This document shows, piece after piece, positions 29,077 to 37,317 of a DNA stretch of 64,000 nt. The DNA lies in the NCBI RefSeq assembly GCF_005222845.1, contig NZ_STFZ01000021.1, positions 123,262 to 187,261 on the forward strand, in the 5' to 3' direction. The translations under genes and the position numbers were made by a program. Source of the DNA: Rhizobium sp. FY34. Lineage in GTDB: Bacteria; Pseudomonadota; Alphaproteobacteria; Rhizobiales; Rhizobiaceae. The notes below the pieces were generated by a model that saw nothing but the letters and a program-made list of their open reading frames with translations, made no database searches and was not told the DNA's origin. Positions within the stretch are counted from its first letter, which is position 1. Every line of letters begins with the position of its first letter.

Positions 29077-29892
29077 TTGCCCATCGACAATTCAGAAGAA
29101 CACGAGACAGATGCCCATGCCGAAAAGCGCTCGGGCACGATTCAGTCAGTCTCGATCGCGACCCGTTTTCTCAGCATTTTAGCCGATGCCGAACAGGAAC
29201 TCGCACTCGGCGAACTGGCCCGACGCGCCGAAACCGGCCGCTCGACCGCCCACCGCTATCTGCAAAGCCTGGTAAAGGAGGGTCTTGCCCAACAGGATCC
29301 CGGCACCGGCCTCTATGATCTTGGCCCAACCGCCCTTCACATCGGCATCGGCGCGCTGAGGCGCATCGACGCTGTAGAGATCGCGGCCCGCCACATGAAA
29401 TCACTGACCCATGACCATGCCATGAGTGGCGGCGTCGCCATCTGGACCGATCGAGGACCGACACTTGTCCGCTGGTACAGGAGTGCTTTTTTCTCGGTCA
29501 ACCCTTTGGCCTTGGGCGACATTCTGCCGATCGACAACACCGCCTGCGGCCTGGTTTTCCAGGCGCATCTCCCCAAGATCAGAATCGATGCCGCCCGCAA
29601 GCAGCAACCCACCCATTTCCGCGGCTCCGCCCCGGACAAAGCGACCCTGGACCGCGTCCGGGAAACCGGTTGGGCGGAAATGACGAGCCATCTTCTGTCG
29701 AATGTCACGGGACAGGCCGTTCCGATCTTCGACGCGCAGGAGGAAATCGTCTGCGTGGCCACCACGGTCACGGATCTGGGCCAATTGCGCGCGCCAGAGG
29801 ATCGCGAAGCGCTGCTGCGGGAAGCCTGTCGCATCAATGAAGCCACCGGCGGCGTCGCCTTTGCCAGACGGGTGCAGGGCTCCGCGTCCTAG
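29077..29892 (+). CDS. IclR-family transcriptional regulator
   Basis: A 271-residue regulator. The N-terminal winged helix (about 24-85: SVSIATRFLSILADAEQEL, GELARRAETGRSTAHRYLQSL) is followed by the IclR effector domain (about 95-265). An in-frame TGA at 29068 leaves the TTG at 29077 as the first possible start, with GAGAGG upstream at nine bases. It is divergent from the TonB receptor gene and probably controls it and the importer in answer to a small organic ligand; IclR proteins typically regulate catabolic genes. Its stop overlaps that of the ATPase gene on the other strand. Confidence 0.9.
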   Translation: MPIDNSEEHETDAHAEKRSGTIQSVSIATRFLSILADAEQELALGELARRAETGRSTAHRYLQSLVKEGLAQQDPGTGLYDLGPTALHIGIGALRRIDAVEIAARHMKSLTHDHAMSGGVAIWTDRGPTLVRWYRSAFFSVNPLALGDILPIDNTACGLVFQAHLPKIRIDAARKQQPTHFRGSAPDKATLDRVRETGWAEMTSHLLSNVTGQAVPIFDAQEEIVCVATTVTDLGQLRAPEDREALLREACRINEATGGVAFARRVQGSAS

Positions 29893-30674
29893 ACAGCCTG
29901 CCGCAGGGGAACGACGAGCGGCGTCCCGGCCACAGGATCGGGAATGATCTTCGCACGAAGACCAAAGACATCGAGCAGAAGCGCCTCGGTCACAATATCG
30001 GCGGGAGCGCCTTGCGCCAGGATCGCCCCGTCCTTCATGGCGATCAGATGCGAGGCATAGCGGCAGGCCTGATTGAGATCGTGCAGGACCGCAACGATCA
30101 TACGACCCTGGCTGTTCAGATCCGACAGGAGATCGAGCAATTCGATCTGGTGAGTGATATCCAGATAGGTTGTCGGCTCGTCGAGCAGCAGCAGCGGTGT
30201 ATCCTGCGCGAGCAGCATAGCAATCCACACACGCTGGCGCTGCCCGCCCGAAAGTTCGTCCACCAGCCGATTGGCCAGCGCTGAGATCCGCGTCGCGACC
30301 ATGGCGCGCTCCACGGCCTCGTGATCCGCATTGCTCCACTGTCGAAAGAAGCTTTGGTGCGGAAACCGCCCCCGCACCACCAGGTCAAAGACGGTGATCC
30401 CGGGTGGGGCCGTCGCCGACTGTGGCAACAGCCCGAGCTGGCGCGCGACAGATTGTGACGGCAGCCCATGGATGCTCTTGCCATCGAGCAGAACGCGGCC
30501 CGCAGTCGGCGCGATAAGTCGCGACAGGGCTTTTAACAAAGTCGACTTTCCGCTGGCATTCGGCCCGATAATGACCGTGAAGCCGCCATTGGGAATGACA
30601 ACGGAAAGACCTTCGGACACCGTGCGGTTCTCGTAGCGAAGTGTCAGGTCTTGAGCGGCAAGGCGATGGATCAA
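29889..30674 (-). CDS. FecE/FhuC-type ABC transporter ATP-binding protein
   Basis: A 261-residue ATPase of the iron-siderophore/cobalamin importer class. It has Walker A GPNASGKSTLLKAL, signature LSGGQRQRV, Walker B LLLLDEPTTYLD, and the D-loop/H-loop region AVLHDLNQA characteristic of FecE and FhuC. The frame extends to 30728, but a TTG at 30674 has a GGGAG site and gives the usual family length. It is transcribed away from the binding-protein and permease genes that start at 30795, sharing a promoter region of about 120 bp; this split arrangement is less common than a single operon. Confidence 0.93.
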   Translation of the reverse strand: MIHRLAAQDLTLRYENRTVSEGLSVVIPNGGFTVIIGPNASGKSTLLKALSRLIAPTAGRVLLDGKSIHGLPSQSVARQLGLLPQSATAPPGITVFDLVVRGRFPHQSFFRQWSNADHEAVERAMVATRISALANRLVDELSGGQRQRVWIAMLLAQDTPLLLLDEPTTYLDITHQIELLDLLSDLNSQGRMIVAVLHDLNQACRYASHLIAMKDGAILAQGAPADIVTEALLLDVFGLRAKIIPDPVAGTPLVVPLRQAV

Positions 30675-30794
30675 AGAGGGCTCCCGATGGCCAATCTGCT
30701 TTCTGGCGTATTGCATTGCGGAACGCATCCTGCAATATGGACTAGACTAAATTTATCAAGTTTACTCTCGCCCGTCGAGGGCCACAATGACGGC

Positions 30795-31769
30795 ATGACA
30801 ATGCGAACCTATCTTTTACATCTGCTGCTGGCTGCGGTTGGCGCGGTTTCCGTGATTTTCGGTGCTGACCCGGTCCTCGCACAGGAAAGTGCCTGGCCCC
30901 GCACGATCCAGCATGCGGCAGGCGAGTTGACCCTTCCTGCCAAGCCGAAACGCATTCTCTCCACAACGCCAAGCGTTACCGGCATTTTGCTGGCGATGCA
31001 GGCCCCTCTTCTTGCGACGGCCGCCACTACACCCAGTCCGCTGACCGACGACAAGGGCTTTTTCATCCAATGGGCAGATGTTGCCGATCAGCGCGCAGTG
31101 GAAGTTCTCTATCCGAACCTGTCTTTCGATATTGAAGCCATCATCGGCTGGGAGCCCGATCTGGTGATCGGCTCCGCCACCGGCGCCGATAGCATTGTCC
31201 AATATCTGCCGGAACTGCAGGCACAGGGCATACCCACCCTGGTGGTCAACTACTCCAACCAAAGCTGGCAGGAACTGGCCACGCAACTCGGCGCTGCCAC
31301 CGGCCTGGAACGAGAGGCCACCGAATCCATCAACCGCTTCGACGCCCGAATACGTAAGGTGGCTCAAGCCATCCAACCGCCGAAGGAGCCGGTCTCGATC
31401 GTCGGCTACGACATCAGCGGCAGTTTCTCGATCGGTAAGCTACACAGCCCACAGGGGCAGTTGCTGGCTGCCCTTGGCCTCACCGTCAGCGAATTGCCGG
31501 CAACACTGAAATCACAGGTCAGCCGCAGCTCCAATGCCGACTTTATCTCACGCGAGAACCTGCCTGCCGCGATCACCGGCACACACGTCTTCCTTTTGCG
31601 CGCGACGGAGCACGACGTCGCGGATTTTCTGGCCGATCCGCTACTCGCCAATCTGACAGCAGTGCAGAAGAAGCAAGTCTATCCGCTCGGCCCCACATCC
31701 TTCCGCATCGACTATTATTCCGGCCTGGAAATGGCCGATGTGGTGGCACATAGTCTCGGCACGCAATGA
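30795..31769 (+). CDS. FecB-type periplasmic substrate-binding protein
   Basis: A 324-residue binding protein with a signal peptide (about 1-30, ending DPVLA). The mature part has the two-lobe, helical-backbone class III fold: PKRILSTTPSVTGILLAM, WEPDLVIGSATGADSIVQYL and VSIVGYDISGSFS. Class III proteins deliver ferric siderophores, haem or cobalamin to FecCD-type permeases. The ATG at 30795 is chosen to give a proper signal peptide. Its stop overlaps the start of the permease gene (ATGA), so translation is coupled. Confidence 0.92.
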   Translation: MTMRTYLLHLLLAAVGAVSVIFGADPVLAQESAWPRTIQHAAGELTLPAKPKRILSTTPSVTGILLAMQAPLLATAATTPSPLTDDKGFFIQWADVADQRAVEVLYPNLSFDIEAIIGWEPDLVIGSATGADSIVQYLPELQAQGIPTLVVNYSNQSWQELATQLGAATGLEREATESINRFDARIRKVAQAIQPPKEPVSIVGYDISGSFSIGKLHSPQGQLLAALGLTVSELPATLKSQVSRSSNADFISRENLPAAITGTHVFLLRATEHDVADFLADPLLANLTAVQKKQVYPLGPTSFRIDYYSGLEMADVVAHSLGTQ

Positions 31770-32821
31770 AGCGCGTTCAAGGTCTCATTCCATCAACCGT
31801 GAGGAAGCAGCAGCATGGGGGCCGACACCAGAAACCTCTGTGGCTTGCTGCCTGCATCGCGCTTCTGGGCGTTGTGGCACTTCTCTCCATCCTCGTCGGG
31901 TCCCGGTCGCTGGCACCGTCTGTGATCGGCGCAGCACTTTTTTCGTTCGACCCCCACAACGATGCGCATCTGGTGATCTGGAGCCTTCGGATCCCTCGTC
32001 TGATCATCGGGATTCTCGCCGGTGCCGCCCTGGGCGCATCCGGCGCCGTGATGCAGGCACTCACGCGAAATCCGCTCGCCGAGCCGGGCCTGCTCGGCGT
32101 CAATGCCGGCGCGGCAGCGGCGGTCATTCTTGGCGTAGCCATTGGAGACATCAACAATATTCACCACTATGTCTGGCTTGCCTTCGCCGGTGCCGGCCTT
32201 GCGGGAGGAGCGGTCTTCGTCCTCTCCGCGAACGGTGGGCGCGGTCCCGATCCGCTGCGACTGGTGCTCGCGGGTGCCGCCCTTTCAATCATCCTTGCAT
32301 CTCTCACCGGCATTGCGCTGCTCAATACGCCGACATCCGCGCTGGAGACCTTTCGCAACTGGGCGGCCGGCTCAGTCGATGGTCGCGATTTCGAGGTCGC
32401 GGCGACCCTTGCCCTTTCCGTTGGCTGCGGTTTGCTGATCTGCATCATGATTGCCGGCCATCTGAATGCCGTCGCCCTCGGCGACGATCTTGGCCGTGCA
32501 CTCGGCGTTGACCTGCGCCGCACTCTGCTGCTCGCTTGCCTAGCGGTCATGTTGCTTGCCGGCTCTGCGACAGCTGCAGCCGGGCCGATTGGATTTGTCG
32601 GCCTGATGGCCCCGCATCTCGCCCGTGCGATCGCCGGCCCCGACCAGCGCTGGATCCTCAGTTTGTCAACCGTGATGGCAGCCCTGCTGCTGCTGGTGGC
32701 GGACATCATCGGCCGGGTGATCGCAGCCCCGGCAGAAGTCGCGGCAGGCATCGTCACCGCACTGATCGGCGGACCATTTTTCCTGGTCATCGTACGGCGC
32801 ACGGGGGGTGGCAAACCATGA
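31766..32821 (+). CDS. FecC-type ABC transporter permease
   Basis: A 351-residue inner-membrane permease of the FecCD/BtuC family with about ten membrane helices. Family landmarks are RIPRLIIGILAGAALGASGA, MQALTRNPLAEPGLLGVNAG and PIGFVGLMAPHLAR, the last lying close to the ATPase-coupling helix. It forms a heterodimer with the next gene product. It overlaps the binding-protein gene by four bases upstream and the second permease gene by four bases downstream. Confidence 0.95.
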   Translation: MKRVQGLIPSTVRKQQHGGRHQKPLWLAACIALLGVVALLSILVGSRSLAPSVIGAALFSFDPHNDAHLVIWSLRIPRLIIGILAGAALGASGAVMQALTRNPLAEPGLLGVNAGAAAAVILGVAIGDINNIHHYVWLAFAGAGLAGGAVFVLSANGGRGPDPLRLVLAGAALSIILASLTGIALLNTPTSALETFRNWAAGSVDGRDFEVAATLALSVGCGLLICIMIAGHLNAVALGDDLGRALGVDLRRTLLLACLAVMLLAGSATAAAGPIGFVGLMAPHLARAIAGPDQRWILSLSTVMAALLLLVADIIGRVIAAPAEVAAGIVTALIGGPFFLVIVRRTGGGKP

Positions 32822-33840
32822 GCCACGTCGTCATCCGACCTCTGGGCAATGCAGTCTTTCGTCTTCACCGGCGCAGCTTGTGGGTCGGGCTTCTCGTCAT
32901 GATCTCGACCATTTTTCTCGCAGCGCTGCTCATGCGGACAGGAACCATGGCGCTGTCCATCAGCGAGATATGGGAAAGCCTGATTTCACCTGGGTCCCAT
33001 CCGACAACGGACCGCATCATTATCCGTATCCGCCTACCGCGCCTGCTGACAGCCGTGCTGGTCGGTGGATCACTTGGGGTGAGTGGCGCCATCTTCCAGT
33101 CGCTCTCCCGCAATCCGCTCGGCTCCCCCGACATCATCGGCTTCACCACAGGAGCGGCCACGGGGGCAATCGTTCAGATCATCCTGTTCAACTCGGGACC
33201 TTTCCAGACATCGCTCGCGGCCATAGCCTCCGGGATGGTGACGGCAGGCCTTGTCTTCGTGCTGGCGCGGAAAGCCGGAACCACGGGCAGTTATCGCCTC
33301 ATTCTCGCCGGTCTCGGCCTGGGTGCGGTTCTGTCGGGCGTGAACACGGTTCTGCTGGTGATGGGGAACCTCGACCAGGCCGCCTCTGCGCAACTCTGGC
33401 TTGCCGGTTCGCTCACCGGCCGCAGTTGGTCCCATGTCCTACCGGCCCTGATCGGCTTTGTCGTCTTGCTGCCGGTTGCCGCCTGGCATGCCCCGCAGTT
33501 GGACCTACTGGAAATGGGTGACGATACAGCACGACAGCTGGGTATTTCCCTCGAACGCCTGCGCCTTGTCACGGTGCTCGTCGCGGTCGCTTTGTCGGCA
33601 ATTGCAACAGCTGCAGCCGGACCGATCGCGTTCGTCGCACTCGCCGCTCCACAGCTCGCACGCAGGCTGACGGGCACGCCGACCGTGCCGATTGTCATTG
33701 CTGCGTTGACCGGAATGGCTCTGCTGTTGGCTGCAGACTGCGTGACCCAGCACATGCCGTTCGATCTCAACATGCCGATCGGCCTGACGACGGGCCTGCT
33801 CGGGGGCATCTATCTCCTCTGGATGCTGACCAAGCGATGA
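32818..33840 (+). CDS. FecD-type ABC transporter permease
   Basis: A 340-residue second permease of the same family, with TDRIIIRIRLPRLLTAVLVG, FQSLSRNPLGSPDIIGFTTG and GPIAFVALAAPQLARRL. The start ATG at 32818 overlaps the stop of the first permease (ATGA). With the FecB-type protein, the first permease and the divergent ATPase it completes a class II importer for a TonB-receptor ligand. Downstream sequence (33841 on) is mobile-element debris, so the operon ends here; no clear terminator was found. Confidence 0.95.
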   Translation: MSHVVIRPLGNAVFRLHRRSLWVGLLVMISTIFLAALLMRTGTMALSISEIWESLISPGSHPTTDRIIIRIRLPRLLTAVLVGGSLGVSGAIFQSLSRNPLGSPDIIGFTTGAATGAIVQIILFNSGPFQTSLAAIASGMVTAGLVFVLARKAGTTGSYRLILAGLGLGAVLSGVNTVLLVMGNLDQAASAQLWLAGSLTGRSWSHVLPALIGFVVLLPVAAWHAPQLDLLEMGDDTARQLGISLERLRLVTVLVAVALSAIATAAAGPIAFVALAAPQLARRLTGTPTVPIVIAALTGMALLLAADCVTQHMPFDLNMPIGLTTGLLGGIYLLWMLTKR

Positions 33841-34059
33841 GCGCGGAGGAATGCACGGCGCACCGGAACTCTAAGGCAGTGAGCGGCAACGTGTCGAAGA
33901 AAACAGCCTAGTATGTTATCGTAGGCACAAGGAGACAGGGTAGTCCTCCCCGCTTTAACCGGGTTCATCTATAGAAATCGCGCGGCCATTTTCAGCTTCT
34001 GAGCGGGTGTGATGCCCTTTGACAGCAGTCAGGAACGAGCAGCAGGAGTTAGCACCGCC

Positions 34060-34158
34060 ATGCCTGCATCAGACGTTATCGTCCGGCTGAGCACCGGCCG
34101 CTCCCGCACGTGTCTGTACCGCGCCACACTCTATCGCAAGATCGCCGAAGGCACATTT
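34060..34158 (+). pseudogene. AlpA-like excisionase/regulator remnant
   Basis: A frame reads MPASDVIVRL, then LYRATLYRKIAEGTFPDR, which matches the N-terminal helix-turn-helix of AlpA-family regulators of integrated elements (typical pattern RTGLSRSTLYRKIAEGTFP). After TFP the family match is lost and the sequence joins a recombinase tail in another frame, so the gene is truncated by a deletion. Confidence 0.55.
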
Positions 34159-34167
34159 CCCGACAGG

Positions 34168-34512
34168 ACAGCCACACGGCGAGTCTCGCCGATATCCCGC
34201 AGGACGTTCCCGACCTTCATCCAGGCATCGCGGAGACCTATAGGCGCAGAATCGAGCGTTTGACCGCAACGCTTTCCCAACCTGGTAACGCGCTAGAAGC
34301 CGCAGACACCATTCGCGAGATCATCGATCGCGTGGTGGTCACTCCCGGCCAGAAGCGCGGCAGCTACAGCATCACACTGGAAGGCGAGCTTGGCACCATC
34401 CTCGACTGGATCGATCGCAGCGGAAAACCTGGTTACAAACCCAGGTCAGACGCGGCCCAATCCCGTTTGTCAGTCTCGGTAAATGCCCGGGCTTTACCCG
34501 AGGATCCATCGC
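34168..34512 (+). pseudogene. serine recombinase C-terminal remnant
   Basis: In the frame running through 34110-34700 the stretch DVPDLHPGIAETYRRRIERL, followed by DTIREIIDRVVVTPGQKRG and ELGTILDWI, matches the extreme C-terminus of large serine recombinases found in rhizobial islands. The catalytic N-terminus and zinc-ribbon part are absent. The frame beyond about 34500 no longer resembles the family. It is the relic of an integrated element. Confidence 0.65.
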
Positions 34513-34528
34513 CAAGCATTCTGCACGC

Positions 34529-34786
34529 ATGGCAGGATGTGTTTACATCATCACCAATCAAAAACGCGGCACGCTGTATATCGGCGTCACGTCCAATATT
34601 GAACGGCGCATTTGGGAGCATCGCGAGGGCATCACACCCGGTTTTGCGAGCAAATATGGATGCAATCGTATGGTTTGCCATGAGGAGCACGATAACATAG
34701 GAACGGCGATCCAGCGCCAAAAGTCCCTCAAGCGCTGGTATCGAAAGTGGAAGATCGAAATCATCGAAGGTCTCAATCCAGACTAG
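34529..34786 (+). CDS. GIY-YIG nuclease-like protein, C-terminally truncated
   Basis: An 85-residue protein of the small single-domain GIY-YIG family. It shows CVYIITNQKRGTLYIGVTSN (the two catalytic strands with the YI...YIG pattern), RRIWEHREG with the active-site arginine, and a helical end LKRWYRKWKIEIIEGLNPD. A TAG stop occurs where relatives usually read W-R-D-L-Y: the in-frame codons after it encode GDLYPELW before a second stop at 34811. No ribosome site is visible before the ATG. The nuclease core is intact, so it may still fold, but it sits in element debris and may be decaying. Confidence 0.7.
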   Translation: MAGCVYIITNQKRGTLYIGVTSNIERRIWEHREGITPGFASKYGCNRMVCHEEHDNIGTAIQRQKSLKRWYRKWKIEIIEGLNPD

Positions 34787-34810
34787 GGCGACCTCTATCC
34801 GGAGCTCTGG

Positions 34811-34953
34811 TGAAGGATAGAGCTGCGCGATTGGGAACAGGGGCACTGCGTGCGCGACCAGACGGCACGCGCCTATCTGAAGGTCATCGCCACCAATCCG
34901 GATGGCACGGCGGAGGTACTCCAAAGAGGGCGTGGCGTGATCGCCGGCGTATG
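34811..34953 (+). pseudogene. HigA/NadS-type HTH antitoxin C-terminal remnant
   Basis: The frame reads LRDWEQGHCVRDQTARAYL, then KVIATNPDGTAEVL and a stop. This matches the last third of helix-turn-helix antitoxins of the RelE/HigB-HigA group (pattern LRxWEQGRRxPDxxARAYLxVIxxNP). The helix-turn-helix start and any toxin gene are missing. Confidence 0.6.
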
Positions 34954-34982
34954 AGCCAGTTCGCCTCCACTGCTGCACCATT

Positions 34983-35024
34983 GCCCCTCACCCTGACCCT
35001 CTTCCCGCAAGCAGGGAGAGGGGA
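34983..35024 (+). repeat. intergenic palindromic repeat, copy 1
   Basis: A C-rich start CCCCTCACCCTGACCCTCTT, a short CGCAAG-like loop and the complementary GGGAGAGGGGAC form a hairpin typical of the abundant intergenic palindromes of Rhizobiaceae. It is inverted relative to copy 2 at 35164. Confidence 0.7.
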
Positions 35025-35163
35025 CGAGCGTAGCCGATGCGGCTTACCGCGCCGCAAACGTCGCCTGGCCAAGGTAGGGATGAAGACATTTCAGAAAATG
35101 AACGGGCCTGCGTTTCTACCGGCTTAAAGACGGCACCTGGAGCACGATAAAAGCGCGGGGCAC

Positions 35164-35207
35164 GTCCCCTCGCCCCGTCAAAACGGAGAGAGGGTTAGGG
35201 TGAGGGG
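35164..35207 (-). repeat. intergenic palindromic repeat, copy 2 (inverted)
   Basis: GTCCCCTCGCCCCGT...GAGAGAGGGTTAGGGTGAGGGG is the reverse-oriented partner of the element at 34983, with the same GTCCCCT and GGTGAGGGG ends and a different centre. The two copies are about 140 bp apart. Confidence 0.7.
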
Positions 35208-35269
35208 CAGGCATCAATGCCGCAAGGCAGGGCAAGATGCCATATCCGCACCTGCCCCCGCCAAAAAAC

Positions 35270-36235
35270 TCAGCCGCGGCCTTCCAGTCCCGTCGCCACA
35301 ACCGATACGCGGAACCGACCATCGAGATTGCGGTCGAAGATCGCGCCGACGACGATATCGGCCTCGTCCTGCACTTCGTCGCGGATGCGGCTTGCTGCCT
35401 CATCCACTTCAAACAGCGTCATGTCCGATCCGCCGGAAATGGAGATCAGCACGCCGCGCGCGCCATGCACGGAAATATCATCAAGCAACGGGTTGGCGAT
35501 GGCCGCTTCCGCCGCCCGCATCGCCCGGCCCTCGCCTTCGGCCTCGCCGGTGCCCATCATTGCCCGGCCCATGCCGCGCATGACGGATTTCACATCGGCG
35601 AAATCGAGGTTGATCAGGCCTTCCTTGACGATCAGATCGGTGATGCAGCCAACGCCGGCAAACAGCACCCGATCGGCGGTCATGAAGGCATCGGCAAAGG
35701 TGGTCTTGGCATCGGCAATGCGAAACAGGTTCTGGTTGGGAATGACAATCACGGTGTCGGCCGCCAGACGCAGCGCCTCGATGCCGGCCTCGGCCGTCTT
35801 CAGGCGGCGATTGCCCTCAAACGAAAAAGGCTTGGTGACGACGCCGACGGTCAAGATGCCGGCAGCGCGGGCTGCGGCTGCAATTACCGGGGCGGCCCCC
35901 GTGCCCGTGCCGCCGCCCATGCCGGCGGTGACGAAGCACATATGCGAGCCGGCGAGATGGTTCATGATCTCATCGATCGATTCTTCGGCCGCAGCGCGAC
36001 CGACTTCCGGCAGCGAGCCAGCGCCGAGACCCTCGGTCACATGCGCCCCCAGTTGGATGCGGCGCGTCGCCTTGGACGTGGCCAGCACCTGCGCATCCGT
36101 ATTGGCGGCGATGAATTCCACGCCCTGCAATTCTTCGGCAATCATGTTGTTGATGGCGTTGCCACCGCCGCCGCCGACACCGATAACGGTGATATGCGGC
36201 CGTAAACCAGAAATGCCGCTCTTGGCGTCGGTCAT
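35270..36235 (-). CDS. ftsZ2: short second FtsZ homologue (FtsZ2)
   Basis: A 321-residue tubulin-like GTPase. The GTP-binding G-box is intact ([15 protein letters not shown] 17-31; GGGTGTG 107-113), and the T7/synergy region [11 protein letters not shown] needed for GTP hydrolysis between subunits is present. The protein stops directly after the globular core ([15 protein letters not shown]). It lacks the long linker and C-terminal peptide with which full-length rhizobial FtsZ binds FtsA and ZipA-like partners. A truncated second ftsZ is known in Sinorhizobium. Start ATG 36235 has AAGGAGA. Its role in division is unclear. Confidence 0.92.
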   Translation of the reverse strand: MTDAKSGISGLRPHITVIGVGGGGGNAINNMIAEELQGVEFIAANTDAQVLATSKATRRIQLGAHVTEGLGAGSLPEVGRAAAEESIDEIMNHLAGSHMCFVTAGMGGGTGTGAAPVIAAAARAAGILTVGVVTKPFSFEGNRRLKTAEAGIEALRLAADTVIVIPNQNLFRIADAKTTFADAFMTADRVLFAGVGCITDLIVKEGLINLDFADVKSVMRGMGRAMMGTGEAEGEGRAMRAAEAAIANPLLDDISVHGARGVLISISGGSDMTLFEVDEAASRIRDEVQDEADIVVGAIFDRNLDGRFRVSVVATGLEGRG

Positions 36236-36371
36236 TTTTACTCTCCTTTGATGCCGGGCAGGCTGCCTCACCTGTTGGCGGGCAGCGAATCGATGCGCAC
36301 AGTAGCACAGGCAACAAGGCATGGCCGGGGCAAGACGGCCCCTGGTGCAACATGCCTGCTTGCCATATTCA

Positions 36372-36412
36372 GGCAAAACGAAAATGGCTTCCCCGGTTGC
36401 CGGGGAAGCCAT
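36372..36412 (-). terminator. rho-independent terminator after outer-membrane protein gene
   Basis: GGCTTCCCCGG (36386-36396) and CCGGGGAAGCC (36400-36410) form a perfect 11-bp stem with a 3-nt loop. On the minus strand ATTTTCGTTTT follows. It lies 22 nt past the stop of the gene at 36435. Confidence 0.95.
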
Positions 36413-36434
36413 GCATTTGGGTCAAGCGGTTCGA

Positions 36435-37079
36435 TCAGAACTTGTAGTTCAGGCCGGCCTTGATCGTGTGGTCATGCACGTCCTTTTCCGAGCCGACGCC
36501 ATTGGCAAAGCTGCGGACATTCGGCGTGCCGGTATAGTTATATTCCACCTTGGCGGAAATCTTGGCATTCAGTTTCTGCTCGATGCCGGCGCCGACGATA
36601 TAGCCGGCCTTCCAGCCATCCGGACCCGATACGCCATCGGCATCGCGAAAATTGGTCATGGCCAGACCGGCCGTGCCGTAGAGCAGCGTCTGGTCAAGCG
36701 GCACGCCGGCCTTGGCCTTCAGGCCCAGACGATGACGTTCCTTCAGGTTACCGCCATCGACGCGCACATTGGCGTCGCCGAGATAGGACAGTTCGCCTTC
36801 GCCGCCGACGACCATGCCGCCAACATCGGCATTGTAACCGCCCTGCACGCCGGCAGCGACACCCTTGCCGCCATCAAACGGGTTGAGGTGGCGCGATGCG
36901 GTGCCCAGATGGCCGCCGACATAGGCGCCATCCCAGGTGCCGCCGGACGCGGCAGCCGGTTCACTATAGGCCGGTGGTTCGGAATAATTGGTGAGGTCGG
37001 CAGCCGATGCGAGCGTCGAGGCGAAAGGTGCGGCCGAAAGCGTGGCAATCACTGCCAAGGCGAGGGATTTCGTGGTCAT
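36435..37079 (-). CDS. outer-membrane beta-barrel protein (Omp25/OmpA-like)
   Basis: A 214-residue porin-like protein with a signal peptide (about 1-26, cut after STLASA). The mature part shows WDGAYVGGHLG near the start, repeated amphipathic strands (GVQGGYNADVGGMVVGGEGE, YGTAGLAMTNF) and a C-terminal strand ending in F (AGLNYKF), the export signal for barrel assembly. It belongs to the small eight-stranded barrels of the Omp25/Omp31 family common in Rhizobiales. The start ATG at 37079 has GGAG upstream. It has its own terminator and is probably monocistronic. Confidence 0.9.
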   Translation of the reverse strand: MTTKSLALAVIATLSAAPFASTLASAADLTNYSEPPAYSEPAAASGGTWDGAYVGGHLGTASRHLNPFDGGKGVAAGVQGGYNADVGGMVVGGEGELSYLGDANVRVDGGNLKERHRLGLKAKAGVPLDQTLLYGTAGLAMTNFRDADGVSGPDGWKAGYIVGAGIEQKLNAKISAKVEYNYTGTPNVRSFANGVGSEKDVHDHTIKAGLNYKF

Positions 37080-37317
37080 TGTTAAACTCCATACACAGCC
37101 TGCGTGCGGCGGATGCGCAGGCGATACATCTGGCCTTGAGCCTCGGGATCTTTCAGCGCAGCCCACCCTGCCCCTTCGCGGCACTGTCGATCCCGTACCG
37201 AAGCCTCATCATTTTCACGAATCTATAAACACATCCTTAACCAGACCGGCCGGGCAGCCAAGTTCTGCGACAATCCCCCGTCACGAGCCCGTGAGCCGTA
37301 AAAAGGCCTCAAAATCG

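Larger units (their letters stand above)
34954..35269. other. non-coding stretch with inverted palindromic repeats
   Basis: 316 bp between the antitoxin remnant and ftsZ2. Apart from the two repeat copies described separately, no gene, RNA or regulatory site was recognised. Confidence 0.5.
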
